Shown: positions 18,680 to 29,252, numbered from the stretch's first letter. The stretch is DNA of 64,000 nt from Nostoc sphaeroides (GCF_003443655.1 NZ_CP031941.1:1979501-2043500); one strand, 5' to 3'. Numbers and translations are program-made. The notes: generated by a model from the letters alone, not told the origin.

Positions 18680-18711
18680 TAGCAATGGAATATTTTTTTA
18701 CTTGGAAGTCC

Positions 18712-20586
18712 CTAATCAGCAGTTGTCTTAGCTACAGGTTTAACCTGACTTAGCAAATCGTGCAGTTTTTCGCCTTCAATGACCTCTGTTTCTAAGAGTT
18801 GAGTCGCGATCGCTTCTAGCAAGTCTCGATTCTGTCTGAGAATCTCTAGGGCTTGCTCGTGGGCTGTTTCCACGATTTCTTTGACTTCGCTATCAATAGC
18901 TTTGGATGTGTCTTCACTCACCGCCCGCCGAGGATTAGCCCCACCATTACCCAAAAACATCGATTGTTGTCCTTGTTGGTAAGCCAATGGCCCTAAGACT
19001 TTGCTCATACCATAAGATGTTACCATCCGTTCTGCCAAGTCAGTTGCTCGTTGCAAATCGTTGGAAGCACCTGTTGTAATACTGTTAAACACAATCTCTT
19101 CGGCGGAACGTCCACCTAACAAAGTCGCAATCTGACCCCGCAGTTCCTCTTCATTCATCAAAAAGCGGTCTTCAGTTGGTAATTGCAGAGTGTAGCCCAA
19201 AGCAGCCATCCCACGAGGAATAATCGAAATCTTTTCTACGCGACCGTTTCCTGTTGTTAGCGCCCCGACCATTGCGTGACCAACTTCATGGTAAGCAACA
19301 ATCTTTTTCTCAGTCTCATTCATCACTCGACTCTTTTTCTCTAAACCGGCGACTACCCGCTCAATTGCTTCGGCGAAGTCTTCTTGAGCAACACTTTCAC
19401 GTAGATTACGGGCTGCTAATAATGCGGCTTCGTTCACCAAGTTTGCCAAATCTGCACCAGCAAAACCAGGGGTACGAGTAGCGATCGCTTTTAAATTTAC
19501 ATCATCTCCTAATTTTACCTTTTGAGCGTGAATTTTGAGAATTGCTTCCCGACCAGATAAATCGGGACGGTCTACCAACACTTGGCGGTCAAAGCGCCCT
19601 GGACGCAGCAATGCAGAGTCAAGGCTTTCGGGGCGGTTGGTAGCTGCTAGTACAATCACTGTTGCATCCCCAGCTGCAAACCCGTCCATCTCTGTTAGTA
19701 ACTGGTTGAGAGTCTGTTCTCGCTCATCGTTACCACCGTAGAAGCCGTTACTGCTACGAGACTTACCGATCGCATCTAATTCATCAATAAATATAATACA
19801 GGGAGCCTGTTTTTTAGCTTGCTCAAACAAATCCCGCACTCTTGAAGATCCTACACCGACAAACAATTCTACAAACTCCGAACCAGAGATACTGAAGAAT
19901 GGAACTCCTGCTTCTCCGGCTACGGCTTTCGCTAAAAGTGTCTTACCAGTACCCGGAGGGCCAACCAACAACACACCTTTGGGAATCCTAGCGCCAATTT
20001 GGGTAAATCGTGCCGGAGTCTTGAGGAAATCGACAATTTCCACTAACTCAGTTTTCGCTTCTTCTACCCCAGCCACGTCTGCAAAGGTAATTTTAGCTGA
20101 TTCGCCTTCAACGTAAACCTTAGCTTTGCTCTTACCAATAGAAAGCGCACCTTGGGGGCCACCGCCACCACCACGGGCGAGAAAGAATTGCCAAATACCA
20201 ATAAAAATCAGTGGTGGAATCACCCAACTTAAAAGGGTTGTAAACCAAGTATTCTTCGGTGGAGGTGTAGCAGCGAACTCAACTCCCTTTTGTTCTAGCA
20301 GTTTGGGTAACTCTAAATCAAATATTGGTGTAGTTGCAAACACCTGGGGCGGCTCGGCATTTTCTGCTTTTAGTTGGTAAATAATCTGGTTTTGACCAAC
20401 GGAAACGCGGCTGACTTCCCCTTCTTGTACTTGATGAATAAACAAGCTATAAGGAACACCAGTCGGGCCAGAAGCAAATAAACCAGGCAAAAATAAATTT
20501 AAGAGCAAAAATAGCCCTGATACTGCCAGTAATATATTAGCAATGATCCGAAACCGAGGTGACTTGGGCTGTTCTTTAATTCCCAT
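18712..20586 (-). CDS. ftsH: ATP-dependent zinc metalloprotease FtsH (FtsH4-like)
   Basis: A membrane-anchored AAA+ protease of about 624 residues that degrades damaged membrane proteins, including photosystem subunits in cyanobacteria. Two membrane segments flank an extracytoplasmic loop ([20 protein letters not shown] and [20 protein letters not shown]). Then come the Walker A GPPGTGKT, Walker [35 protein letters not shown], and zinc site HEVGH. From memory the sequence is closest to Synechocystis FtsH4 (sll1463). I start at ATG 20586 (MGIKEQPK). A DUF2949 gene precedes it on the same strand. Confidence 0.96.
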   Translation of the reverse strand: MGIKEQPKSPRFRIIANILLAVSGLFLLLNLFLPGLFASGPTGVPYSLFIHQVQEGEVSRVSVGQNQIIYQLKAENAEPPQVFATTPIFDLELPKLLEQKGVEFAATPPPKNTWFTTLLSWVIPPLIFIGIWQFFLARGGGGGPQGALSIGKSKAKVYVEGESAKITFADVAGVEEAKTELVEIVDFLKTPARFTQIGARIPKGVLLVGPPGTGKTLLAKAVAGEAGVPFFSISGSEFVELFVGVGSSRVRDLFEQAKKQAPCIIFIDELDAIGKSRSSNGFYGGNDEREQTLNQLLTEMDGFAAGDATVIVLAATNRPESLDSALLRPGRFDRQVLVDRPDLSGREAILKIHAQKVKLGDDVNLKAIATRTPGFAGADLANLVNEAALLAARNLRESVAQEDFAEAIERVVAGLEKKSRVMNETEKKIVAYHEVGHAMVGALTTGNGRVEKISIIPRGMAALGYTLQLPTEDRFLMNEEELRGQIATLLGGRSAEEIVFNSITTGASNDLQRATDLAERMVTSYGMSKVLGPLAYQQGQQSMFLGNGGANPRRAVSEDTSKAIDSEVKEIVETAHEQALEILRQNRDLLEAIATQLLETEVIEGEKLHDLLSQVKPVAKTTAD

Positions 20587-20677
20587 AAATATTACCAATC
20601 CTTAAAATGAAAACTGTTGAGAATGTGACTTTCACAGAAAGTCTGTTATTTACCATCTGAATAGTTGCAGCACTAGC

Positions 20678-20863
20678 TTATACTGTTTCCAACCAATCAA
20701 AAATTTGGGCTAACTGATCCAGTGTTACCAGTCCATACTGCCAGAGGGTCATAGCCAGAAAGTTGGGGGTCTGCTCACAATGTCGCAAAGCAAGAGAAAT
20801 TGCTCCACTAGGAATACCCAACTCTTCCTTTAAAAAATGCACCAATTTATCTGTAGGTTTCAT
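20678..20863 (-). CDS. DUF2949 small protein
   Basis: A 61-residue protein, MKPTDKLVHFLKEELGIPS..., helical, with a conserved core LALRHCEQTPNFLAMTLWQYGLV. It belongs to a small family found in cyanobacteria (DUF2949) with no known function. It lies 79-91 bases upstream of ftsH and 18 bases downstream of a 32-codon mini-ORF, all on the minus strand, so the three may form one transcript. Confidence 0.8.
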   Translation of the reverse strand: MKPTDKLVHFLKEELGIPSGAISLALRHCEQTPNFLAMTLWQYGLVTLDQLAQIFDWLETV

Positions 20864-20881
20864 AGCAATGTTAAATAAGCC

Positions 20882-20980
20882 TTATTTCTCAGAGAGCTTA
20901 ACCTGTGTGCTGTAATGTCCAGGCTGCATCGCTAAGTTGTTCAGTTTGTTTTGATCGTTAAGAATACTACCGCTTTTCAT
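20882..20980 (-). CDS. 32-residue mini-ORF with strong ribosome site
   Basis: Reads MKSGSILNDQNKLNNLAMQP and ends QVKLSEK. A strong Shine-Dalgarno sequence (GGAGGAAATT then ATG) precedes it at 20984-20990, one of the best in the window. The DUF2949 gene starts 18 bases after its stop. The peptide is polar with no membrane segment. It could be a real small protein or a leader peptide controlling DUF2949 and ftsH. I do not recognise a family. Confidence 0.5.
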   Translation of the reverse strand: MKSGSILNDQNKLNNLAMQPGHYSTQVKLSEK

Positions 20981-21631
20981 AATTTCCTCCATTTAGCAAT
21001 GGTTGCAGATTTTTTTTTATTTATGTAACTAAACTTAACAATTAAATTAATCTTTGGGAACTAACGAGCAAATACGGTTTACCGTACTCAAAGAGTTTAC
21101 ACGACTCGAAATCAGAAAACTTTAGTGAAGAAAATGCTGTCCAAGAAGAGGCAGAGATTCTGAGAAGCAAAGATAAATCTCTGTGTTCTGTTCCATATCC
21201 CCATGTAATGTTCATTTTTCACCAATAATTTATATCTTTAGATAGATACGTACACAATCTGGACAGAGCGATATCTACGACGGGCTATTCGGCATCGCAA
21301 CATCCAATTGCAAATCTTTTTGTAAAGTCTTGTATAGCAGCAAGCCAAACAAAAATGATCCGTGTTTTACCAATTCACGAAAATCCTGATACATATAGAT
21401 TTCTCGTAGGGGCATGGCAATGCCATGCCCCAAAAGAGCGTATTTCTATCATTATTAAAGTGAAATGGTATTAATCCCTAAGCAATTGGATATGCGACGC
21501 CCAATAGCCGATTGTAAGCATCGCATTAACTATATATACTCAATTTATCTTGCAGCTTTCCAAGATCAAAAATGTTTGTTAATGGTGATAATTCATCTTT
21601 TTAATATCCAACGCCTAAACTCAACGTATTT

Positions 21632-22078
21632 CTATTCTCTAGCAATGACAATATCGTTAGATTTAATGACTGCATAAGCTTCTTTTCCCTCAGATAGTTC
21701 CAACTCTTCTGCCGAAGCTCTAGTGATAATCGAGGTTAATTCTACTTTATGAATAATCTCTAGAGTCACCTCACTATTAACTGCTCCATAAACAACTCGT
21801 TTAACGACACCTTTAAGAATATTACGAGAGCTAACTTTTAGTGATTTCTTTTGAATACTACTTTCTACATCAGGTTTTTGAGTGTAGTAGATATCTTCCT
21901 GTTTTTCCTGCTGAATTGGTGGTGATATCGGTGCTGATGATTGGTGATTAAGGCTACGCACGAGTTCCCGCAGAATCTCAGTCTTAGTGCGTTGAGACTG
22001 TTCGCAGAACTCCTCTAGAATCTTCCGCTCGTCCTCTGAGGTTTGAAATGTGACCCATCCTTGTTCTTTTCTTGGCAT
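21632..22078 (-). CDS. Ribbon-helix-helix / Mop (TOBE) fusion protein, possible molybdate-responsive regulator
   Basis: About 148 residues from the ATG at 22078 (MPRKEQGWVTFQTSEDERK); an earlier ATG at 22120 adds 14 unlikely residues. The first 45 residues look like a ribbon-helix-helix or CopG-type DNA-binding unit (VTFQTSEDERKILEEFC, SQRTKTEILRELVRSLN). A polar linker follows. The last 66 residues are a Mop/TOBE domain (SSRNILKGVVKRVVYGAVNS, ITRASAEELELSEGKEAYAV), a fold that binds molybdate or related oxyanions. This makes a compact one-component oxyanion-responsive regulator plausible. No molybdate transporter is adjacent. Confidence 0.7.
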   Translation of the reverse strand: MPRKEQGWVTFQTSEDERKILEEFCEQSQRTKTEILRELVRSLNHQSSAPISPPIQQEKQEDIYYTQKPDVESSIQKKSLKVSSRNILKGVVKRVVYGAVNSEVTLEIIHKVELTSIITRASAEELELSEGKEAYAVIKSNDIVIARE

Positions 22079-22359
22079 AATGTTATCAATTTTGGTTCTT
22101 CGTTGGTATGATTCTACCAAGTATCAATTGGATGTGTTGTTTTAATAAAAATATTTTTTTGGAAGGTTTTTCTCCAATTTTCTAGAAAATTCATTAACTA
22201 ATCTCATACATTTAACTACATAAATATTTATTTTTTGTAGGGACAAAACAATTTGTTACTTATTTTGGGATCAAAATTATGATTATCGGCAAGCCTTTCT
22301 GTCGTGATATCCTCACTGATAAACGCTACATCTTAACAATCTAAACAGGGAGATCAAAT

Positions 22360-23709
22360 ATGTCTGCCACAAATTCTCCACCCCAACTGAAACGAGAGTT
22401 AGGGGTGGTTGGTGCAACCTTGATGGGACTGGGTTCGATTGTCGGGACGGGTGTATTTGTCACTATCGGGATTGCAGCAGGCATTGCTGGCCCGGCGGTA
22501 ATTTTGGCGGTAGCAATTGGGGCAATTGTTGCTACCTGTAATGGACTCAACAGCGCCCAGTTAGCAGCTAATCATGCTGTCAGTGGTGGCACTTATGAAT
22601 ATGGTTACAAATATCTTACCCCCGCATTGGGCTTCACCGCCGGCTGGATGTTTTTGGTAGCAAAGACTGCATCAGCCGCAACCGCCGCTTTAGGTTTTGC
22701 TGGTTACTTACTGAATATTGGGGGTTTGAGTTCTAGTTGGGTAGTTCCTACAGCCGTCTTAGCTGTAGCGATCATGACGTTAGTTGTCTTAAGTGGTATC
22801 CGCCGCTCTAATGTAACCAATACAGTGATTGTGTCGGTAACGCTACTATCTTTAGGCTTCTTTATCCTGGCTTGTCTACCCCGTGCTACCGAGGTGGGAA
22901 TTGAGAATTTGACACCTTTTTTCAGAACCTCTCCAGCCGCAATACTTCATGCTAGCGCCTTGATGTTTGTCGCCTACACAGGTTATGGGCGCATTGCCAC
23001 AATGGGAGAGGAAGCACGCTCCCCAAGGGAAACGATTCCTAAAGCGATGATTGTCTGTCTGCTGTTAACAATGTTACTTTACATGGCAGTAGCAATAGTT
23101 GGTATTGGGGCTGTGGGGGCAGATGTCTTGGGTAGTAGCACAGGGCAGACGGCAGCGCCCCTAGAAGTGGCAGTCCGCAGCGTTGCCGGTTCCGGTGGTG
23201 CATTGGTTTTAGGGATTGGTGCGGTGACAGCCATGCTAGGCGTGCTATTGAACCTGATTTTGGGCTTATCTCGTGTGTTACTGGCAATGGGACGGCGTTC
23301 AGATGCTCCAAAATTTTTAGCACGGCTTAACCAAGAACAGACAACCCCATATTGGGCTGTAATATTTGTCGGAATAGCGATCGCTCTATTAGTACTGTTG
23401 GGTAATGTCAAAACTACCTGGTCGTTTAGTGCCTTTAGTGTTTTAATTTATTACGCAATTACCAGCTTCGCCGCCCTGCGTCTAACCCCATCAGAGCGAC
23501 TATATCCTGTATGGGTAGGTTGGTTAGGTCTTGTAAGTTGCCTTTTTCTGGCTTTCTGGGTAGAATCTGCAATTTGGCAAGTGGGTTTAGGGTTGATTGT
23601 CGCAGGGTTAATTTGGCACAAAATTCGCCGAGCGAATCGCCCAAGTACCATGAAGGAGGCAGGGGGAGGAGGGAGTGAGGGAGAAGAATTAATAACCAAT
23701 GCCCAATGA
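22360..23709 (+). CDS. APC-superfamily amino acid permease
   Basis: A 449-residue integral membrane protein with about 12 hydrophobic segments. The first helix carries the APC-family GLGSIVGTGVFVTIG substrate-site motif; MFVAYTGYGRIATMGEEARSPRETIPKA is the conserved TM6-loop region of APC transporters (shown in part: GYGRIATMGEEARSPRETI). It probably imports or exchanges amino acids across the cytoplasmic membrane; the substrate cannot be told. AGGGAG is a good Shine-Dalgarno sequence before the ATG. It is alone on the plus strand, followed by a MITE that abuts its stop codon. Confidence 0.9.
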   Translation: MSATNSPPQLKRELGVVGATLMGLGSIVGTGVFVTIGIAAGIAGPAVILAVAIGAIVATCNGLNSAQLAANHAVSGGTYEYGYKYLTPALGFTAGWMFLVAKTASAATAALGFAGYLLNIGGLSSSWVVPTAVLAVAIMTLVVLSGIRRSNVTNTVIVSVTLLSLGFFILACLPRATEVGIENLTPFFRTSPAAILHASALMFVAYTGYGRIATMGEEARSPRETIPKAMIVCLLLTMLLYMAVAIVGIGAVGADVLGSSTGQTAAPLEVAVRSVAGSGGALVLGIGAVTAMLGVLLNLILGLSRVLLAMGRRSDAPKFLARLNQEQTTPYWAVIFVGIAIALLVLLGNVKTTWSFSAFSVLIYYAITSFAALRLTPSERLYPVWVGWLGLVSCLFLAFWVESAIWQVGLGLIVAGLIWHKIRRANRPSTMKEAGGGGSEGEELITNAQ

Positions 23710-23862
23710 AATACGGTTCGGTTAAGGTTTTTTGATGAAAATTTTAGATCACAAAGATTCGATAATTTATCACAAAGACGCGATTTATCGCCGTCAAGAC
23801 AAAAGACCGATTATTGTAAAGACGGCGATTCATCGCGTCTTTTGCCTTAACCGAACTGTATT
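23710..23862. mobile_element. 153 bp MITE-like element
   Basis: Ends AATACGGTTCGGTTAAGG and CCTTAACCGAACTGTATT are inverted with one mismatch. The interior carries AAGACGGCGATTCATCGCG hairpins. Partial copies of the right half occur at 37261-37322 and about 31523-31553. The left end begins directly at the APC permease stop codon region. Confidence 0.8.
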
Positions 23863-23970
23863 GATGCCCAATGCCCAATCCCCACCCCCAAAAGAAATTT
23901 ATCGCCAGAATGATGTTCATTGGTACCACTAGCATTTAAGCTAGTACGGGTGAACTATATGTAACATGGA

Positions 23971-25419
23971 ATGTCTGACTTAATTCTGTTTTGGCATCGG
24001 CGCGATTTACGCATTTCTGACAATACGGGACTGGCTGCGGCAAAACAACAAAGTCCGAAAGTAGTGGGGGTGTTTTGCCTCGATCCGAATATTCTGGAAC
24101 GGGATGATGTTGCTCCTGTGAAAGTAACTTATATGATTGGCTGTTTGCAGAAACTCCAAGAGCGATATGCTGAAGTTGGTAGCCAGTTGTTAATACTCCA
24201 CGCCAATCCTATACAAGCGATACCAGCTTTAGCAGAAGCAATAAATGCCAAAGCTGTTTTTTGGAATTGGGATGTAGAACCTTATTCGCAAGAACGCGAT
24301 CGTACCATTATAAATGCCCTCAAAGAAAAAGGTATTCAGTTTCTTAACCAAAACTGGGATCAAATTCTCAATTCCCCAGAACAATTACGCACCGGTAGCA
24401 ATCAACCTTACACGGTTTACACCCCCTTCTGGAAAAATTGGATTACCAAACCGAAAGCGAACCCAGTAGAAACTCTGCAAAATGTTGAGGGTTTAACGGA
24501 AGCTGAACAGGAAATTGCTAAACTTGCAGGAGCCTTAACGTTACCTTCAGCGAAAGATTTAGGATTTATTTGGGATGGAGAATTAATTATTTCACCAGGA
24601 GAGGCGGCAGCGCAAGAACGGCTAGAGGAATTTACGGCTAAAGCGATTACTGAATATCAAGAACAGCGAAATTTTCCCGCAGTGGACGGAACATCGCAAC
24701 TGAGTGCAGCTTTAAAATTTGGCGTAATTGGCATTCGCACTGTTTGGCAAGCCACCATAGAAGCACTAGAAAACAGCCGCAGTGAAGAAACAGCAGTTAA
24801 TATTCGTACATGGCAACAAGAATTAGCTTGGCGGGAGTTTTATCAACATGCAATGTATAACTTCCCCGAATTAGCTGATGGTGCTTTTCGTGACACTTTT
24901 AAAAACTTTCCTTGGCAAACTAACGAAGAACATTTCCAAGCTTGGTGTGAGGGGAGAACTGGCTACCCTATTGTAGATGCAGCAATGCGCCAGATGAATG
25001 AAAGTGGCTGGATGCATAACCGTTGTCGAATGATTGTTGCTAGTTTCCTTACCAAAGACTTGCTAATTAATCCCCAATTGGGAGAAAAATACTTTATGCA
25101 GCACCTGATTGATGGTGACTTATCTGCTAATAATGGCGGTTGGCAATGGAGTGCTTCTAGCGGCATGGATCCTAAACCTGTGCGGATTTTTAACCCAGCC
25201 AGTCAAACACAAAAATTTGATCCAGAGGGGGAATATATTCGGCAATGGGTGTCAGAATTGCGGTCTGTAGATACAGAATATTTAGTTACTGGGAAAATTC
25301 CATCTTTAGAACGTCATGCTGTTGGCTATCCTGAACCTATTGTGGATCATAAAATACAACAACAGCAATTTAAACTGCGTTATCAACAGCAAAAAACCGT
25401 TAGTAATGGTGGTGAGTAA
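23971..25419 (+). CDS. phr: Deoxyribodipyrimidine photo-lyase
   Basis: A 482-residue class I cyclobutane pyrimidine dimer photolyase that repairs UV damage using blue light. The N-terminal alpha/beta antenna domain starts [18 protein letters not shown]. The FAD domain shows [52 protein letters not shown], and the region of [18 protein letters not shown]. Length and motifs fit the 8-HDF-antenna group typical of cyanobacteria. Neighbours show no functional link. Confidence 0.95.
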   Translation: MSDLILFWHRRDLRISDNTGLAAAKQQSPKVVGVFCLDPNILERDDVAPVKVTYMIGCLQKLQERYAEVGSQLLILHANPIQAIPALAEAINAKAVFWNWDVEPYSQERDRTIINALKEKGIQFLNQNWDQILNSPEQLRTGSNQPYTVYTPFWKNWITKPKANPVETLQNVEGLTEAEQEIAKLAGALTLPSAKDLGFIWDGELIISPGEAAAQERLEEFTAKAITEYQEQRNFPAVDGTSQLSAALKFGVIGIRTVWQATIEALENSRSEETAVNIRTWQQELAWREFYQHAMYNFPELADGAFRDTFKNFPWQTNEEHFQAWCEGRTGYPIVDAAMRQMNESGWMHNRCRMIVASFLTKDLLINPQLGEKYFMQHLIDGDLSANNGGWQWSASSGMDPKPVRIFNPASQTQKFDPEGEYIRQWVSELRSVDTEYLVTGKIPSLERHAVGYPEPIVDHKIQQQQFKLRYQQQKTVSNGGE

Positions 25420-25480
25420 AATTGTGAATTTTTTAATGTTTATTTAGGTTGATACTGTATCATAATAAAAATCTTGCTAT

Positions 25481-25648
25481 AGGGCTATTTCATTCTCATC
25501 TAGCCCGCCTCAGAATGAATTCACCTCTCTTATAGCGAAAGTCGTCTTTAGACGACTGATAAAAGGTTATAGTTCGTTAAAACGGACTTTAGCTAAAAGC
25601 CTCTGAACTTTAGTTGTGGGCGATTTATGTCTAGAACGAAATAGCCCT
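25481..25648. repeat. Inverted-repeat element downstream of phr
   Basis: Ends AGGGCTATTTC and GAAATAGCCCT are inverted. The interior contains GCCTCAGAATGAATTC and GTCGTCTTTAGACGAC hairpins seen in other Nostoc spacers. TTGCTATAGGGC occurs just before and just after the element, which may be a target duplication. Confidence 0.6.
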
Positions 25649-25674
25649 GTGTTGCTATAGGGCGATCGCATCTA

Positions 25675-25759
25675 AATAAGTAGTCAGACAGAATTGATTA
25701 CACAATATCATTGCGATCGCTCGCAATTGACTGTAAATATTTTTGTCGGACTACTTATT
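25675..25759. mobile_element. 85 bp MITE-like element, copy 1
   Basis: Ends AATAAGTAGTCAGACA and TGTCGGACTACTTATT are inverted with one mismatch. The second, longer copy at 40372-40525 interrupts a hemD-like gene fragment. The interior reads CTGTAAATATTTTTGTC in both. Confidence 0.75.
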
Positions 25760-25863
25760 GACGAGAGACGTAGCACTGCTACGTCTCTCTTACGCATTGA
25801 CAAATGAAATAATAAATGCGGTAGTAAAACAACTGGAATCAAACAGATAAGGAACACCAATTT

Positions 25864-27921
25864 ATGACCTCAACCACAACTTACACTTACGATGTCGATG
25901 GCAAAGTGATATCTGAGAGGACAGACAACAACGGTGATGGGATAATAGACTCAGTTATTACCTACCGCTATGACCTGACATCCTTTAGCCAAGACTTCAC
26001 CGGCGACGGCAAAGTTGATTTTGTCGAAACCTCTACTTATGATGCCAAGGGCAACCAGACATCCACCAGCCGTGACTTCAACGGCGACGGCAAAGTTGAT
26101 TATGTCGAAACCTCTACTTATGATGCCAAGGGCAACCGGACATCCACCAGCAGTGACAACAACGACGACGGCAAAGTTGATTCTGTCCAAACCTATACTT
26201 ATGATGCCAAGGGCAACCAGACATCCAATAGCCTTGACAACAACGGCGACGGCAAAGTTGATTCTGTCGACACTTTTATTTATAATGCCAAGGGCAAGGT
26301 GACATCCTATACTTCTGATAGCAACGGCGACGGCAAAGTTGATTATGTCCAAACCTATACTTATGATGCCAAGGGCAACCTGACATCTGATAGCGTTGAC
26401 TTGAAGGGCGACGGCATACCTGAGTATGTCCAAACCTATACTTATGATGCCAAGGGCAAGGTGACATTTAGTAGCTTTGCCAACGGCGACGGCATACCTA
26501 TTTATGTCACCACCTATACTTATGATGCCAAGGGCAACCTGATATCCAATAGCTTTGACAACAACGGCGACGGCAAAGTTGATTCTGTCCAAACCTATAC
26601 TTATGATGCCAAGGGCAACCGGACATCCACCAGCTATGACAACAACGGCGACGGCAAAGTTGATTCTGTCGAAACCTCTACTTATGATGCCAAGGGCAAG
26701 GTGACATCCAATAGCCGTGACGACAACGGCGACGGCAAAGTTGATTCTGTCGAAACCTCTACTTATGATGCCAAGGGCAAGGTGACATCCAATAGCCGTG
26801 ACGACAACGGCGACGGCAAAGTTGATTTTGTCGAAACCTCTACTTATGATGCCAAGGGCAACCGGACATCCTTTAGCCGTGACTTCAACGGTGACGGCAA
26901 AGTTGATTATGTCGAAACCTCTACTTATGATGCCAAGGGCAACCTGACATCCTTTAGAGTTGAAAACAACGGCGACGGCAGATTTGATCCTGTCCAAACC
27001 TATACTTCCTATACTTATGGACGCGCATCCGCTAGCTATGACTTCAACAATGATGGTGTAATTGATGCAGTTGGCATCTACAGCTACGATTTTAACGGCA
27101 ACCTGAAATCACAAAAAATTGACAATAATGATGATGGCATCTTTGATGAAGTCACCGCTTACAGTTACGACGCTAACGGCAAACAGACTGCACAGCTAGC
27201 TGACAAAAATAATGATGGCATCCCTGATGAGATTACCACTTTCAACTACGATCGCAATGGCAAACTAATTTCCGCAGATATTGACAACAACAGTGATGGC
27301 ATTACTGATGCAGTTGCCACTTATCTGTATGATACCAATGGTCAATTAATCAGCAAAACCACTACAGACGTAAATGTGCCAAAGATTACTTTAAAAGGTG
27401 GTAACGGTGCAGATGAACTCAGTGGTGGGGCTGGTAATGATCAAATTTCCGGCAAAAATGGCAATGATAAACTCTTTGGATTAGCCGGAAATGACAAACT
27501 AGTTGGTGGTAGTGGTAATGACATCCTCAATGGTGGCGCTGGGCGTGATACCCTCACAGGCGGTTGTAGCGCTGATACATTTGTGTTCAGTAGTCTAAGT
27601 GATTCGCTGCTGTCTAGCTTTGATAAAATAACTGACTTGAACATTTCTCAAGATAAAATTGATGGGCTATATGCAGTTAGCGCGGCTAATTTAGTTCAAC
27701 TTGGCACTGTTGCGAGTCTAAATGTCTCAGATATACAACAGATATTGACTGCAACTGCTTTTGTAGCTAAAGGTGCGGCAACTTTTACCCTCGGTACAGG
27801 CAATCATCAGCAGACTTTTCTGGTACTCAACGATAACACTAATGAATTCTCTGCCCTCACGGATGCTGTGATTGAGATTAGTAGCTACAAAGGCAGCTTG
27901 AATAATTTAGCAGTTGTCTAA
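25864..27921 (+). CDS. Large EF-hand-like/YD-like repeat protein with RTX C-terminus
   Basis: A 685-residue protein. Residues 1 to about 510 are about 18 repeats near 27 residues long (81 bp), each combining a calcium-loop motif such as DNNGDGKVDSV with a YD/RHS-like half TYTYDAKGNLTS. Around residues 515-565 come classical RTX nonapeptides (GGAGNDQISGKNGNDKL). The rest is a C-terminal cap like other cyanobacterial RTX proteins. There is no classical signal peptide, so type I secretion is likely. Many repeats are nearly identical in DNA, showing recent duplication. Role unknown: probably a calcium-stiffened surface or matrix protein. An ORF of 348 codons on the opposite strand is a shadow of the repeats. 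Confidence 0.88.
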   Translation: MTSTTTYTYDVDGKVISERTDNNGDGIIDSVITYRYDLTSFSQDFTGDGKVDFVETSTYDAKGNQTSTSRDFNGDGKVDYVETSTYDAKGNRTSTSSDNNDDGKVDSVQTYTYDAKGNQTSNSLDNNGDGKVDSVDTFIYNAKGKVTSYTSDSNGDGKVDYVQTYTYDAKGNLTSDSVDLKGDGIPEYVQTYTYDAKGKVTFSSFANGDGIPIYVTTYTYDAKGNLISNSFDNNGDGKVDSVQTYTYDAKGNRTSTSYDNNGDGKVDSVETSTYDAKGKVTSNSRDDNGDGKVDSVETSTYDAKGKVTSNSRDDNGDGKVDFVETSTYDAKGNRTSFSRDFNGDGKVDYVETSTYDAKGNLTSFRVENNGDGRFDPVQTYTSYTYGRASASYDFNNDGVIDAVGIYSYDFNGNLKSQKIDNNDDGIFDEVTAYSYDANGKQTAQLADKNNDGIPDEITTFNYDRNGKLISADIDNNSDGITDAVATYLYDTNGQLISKTTTDVNVPKITLKGGNGADELSGGAGNDQISGKNGNDKLFGLAGNDKLVGGSGNDILNGGAGRDTLTGGCSADTFVFSSLSDSLLSSFDKITDLNISQDKIDGLYAVSAANLVQLGTVASLNVSDIQQILTATAFVAKGAATFTLGTGNHQQTFLVLNDNTNEFSALTDAVIEISSYKGSLNNLAVV

Positions 27922-28274
27922 CTTCATACTGCTGACCAAAACTAGAGCGTCGGTTCGTACCCTTTGTCCAAATTTGAATTTATTATCCCCCTTGCTAGAA
28001 AGCTCCCTGTCTTCTGCCTCCTTCAATAAACCTTATTAGGCGCAGAGAACACAGAGAAAAGAGGAATTATGAGCTAAAGCGCAGTTTTGGCGGGGTGGGC
28101 TTGGCGATATTATGCTTAATTGCCCGGACATCATTAGGACTTACGCAAAAATTGCCAAAAAGCTTAATTTATCGAATCGCCTTTCCTTCCCTACGGGACG
28201 CTGCGCGAATGTGTAGGGTCTCTTAGACAAGAAGCCAAGAATCGTAGAGTGTGCGTTAGTCCTAATCATATTAC
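27922..28274. other. Intergenic spacer
   Basis: About 350 bp between converging genes. 28180-28260 holds the dispersed CTTCCCTACGGGACGCTGCG type repeat. I see nothing else that I can support. Confidence 0.5.
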
Positions 28275-29252
28275 TTACGCCTTGATAGGTAAACGAGAAA
28301 TTGTCCATAAGATGAGCAAGAAGATTAAGTAAATTACGCCAACCAGCCCAAACTCAATCAGAGGAATATAGGTTACTTCATAAATTCTGCCCAAGCCGCG
28401 TTCAGTCAGTCCATAAACGGCCAGTACACTCACTAAAAAGGCTCCATAAATAGTACGTTTAGTCAAAATACTTACAGGTAAACCGTGGAGTTGAGTAAGT
28501 ATTAAAATGCCAAGAAAACCAAAGAGGAATGTTGGCCACTTGCTTTGCCCTAGCATCAAAGATACAACTACACTATGTAAAACCACTGTAATTTCTAAAG
28601 TAAATGTCCACCAGCGATTTACATGGCTGCGGTTAAATATCAACGACGATTGCAGCAGAAGCAAGAACATGTAAAGAAAACCAATTAAGTGCCCCAAAGT
28701 CGCCTCCATTGGATGATACCAAAAGGTGTAGATAGCGGCGAAGGAGAAAAAGTAGCCGTGGTACAGCTTGATAATTTGCAAAAACTGTTGATGAAATGGA
28801 ACAGAATTGCCAAAAAACAAACCGCGTCGAGGCGTTTCCAAAATCAGTACGAACACCAGTAGAAGAACAACTGCACCTTGAGAAGCCCAAATTGAAGTAT
28901 CTTGAGCTAGAGCATCGTACCAAATATAAGTTTGGAGAAAGTGTAAAGCGATGAATGCACCATTAATAGCAAGCATGAGGTAATTAATCGGGTGCAACGC
29001 TGATTTGTATTTCAACTGCGATCGCTGCGCCCACAAGATACACCCCCAGATGCTAAACTGATGCCCAATGTACATACCCCAAGCCGTCGCCCGACTCCAA
29101 AAGGTTGGTTGGGGAAGCTTCCAGTAATACCAGTTTAATCCTTGATCGGGAAGTTTAATGATGCTTGCAGGAATGCTCCCACCTACCCAAATTGCGTAGG
29201 TGAGAAGGATGCTTACAATAATGCCTAAAAACAATACTCGGCGACCAGTCAT
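28275..29252 (-). CDS. Polytopic membrane protein of unknown function
   Basis: A 325-residue protein with about nine hydrophobic segments, starting MTGRRVLFLGIIVSILLTYA. Features include HPINYLMLAINGAFIALHFL, the tryptophan/tyrosine-rich FWSRATAWGMYIGHQFSIWG, and several membrane histidines (HQF, HFL, YHGYFF, WYHPMEATLGHL). The histidines might bind heme or a metal, but I do not recognise the family. It is monocistronic, with a dispersed repeat just upstream. Confidence 0.8.
   Translation of the reverse strand: MTGRRVLFLGIIVSILLTYAIWVGGSIPASIIKLPDQGLNWYYWKLPQPTFWSRATAWGMYIGHQFSIWGCILWAQRSQLKYKSALHPINYLMLAINGAFIALHFLQTYIWYDALAQDTSIWASQGAVVLLLVFVLILETPRRGLFFGNSVPFHQQFLQIIKLYHGYFFSFAAIYTFWYHPMEATLGHLIGFLYMFLLLLQSSLIFNRSHVNRWWTFTLEITVVLHSVVVSLMLGQSKWPTFLFGFLGILILTQLHGLPVSILTKRTIYGAFLVSVLAVYGLTERGLGRIYEVTYIPLIEFGLVGVIYLIFLLILWTISRLPIKA

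Noticed and set aside
25951..26997. 348-codon frame on the minus strand
   Set aside because: It is the antisense shadow of the 81 bp repeats in the plus-strand gene, which has the coherent calcium-loop pattern and a proper C-terminal domain.
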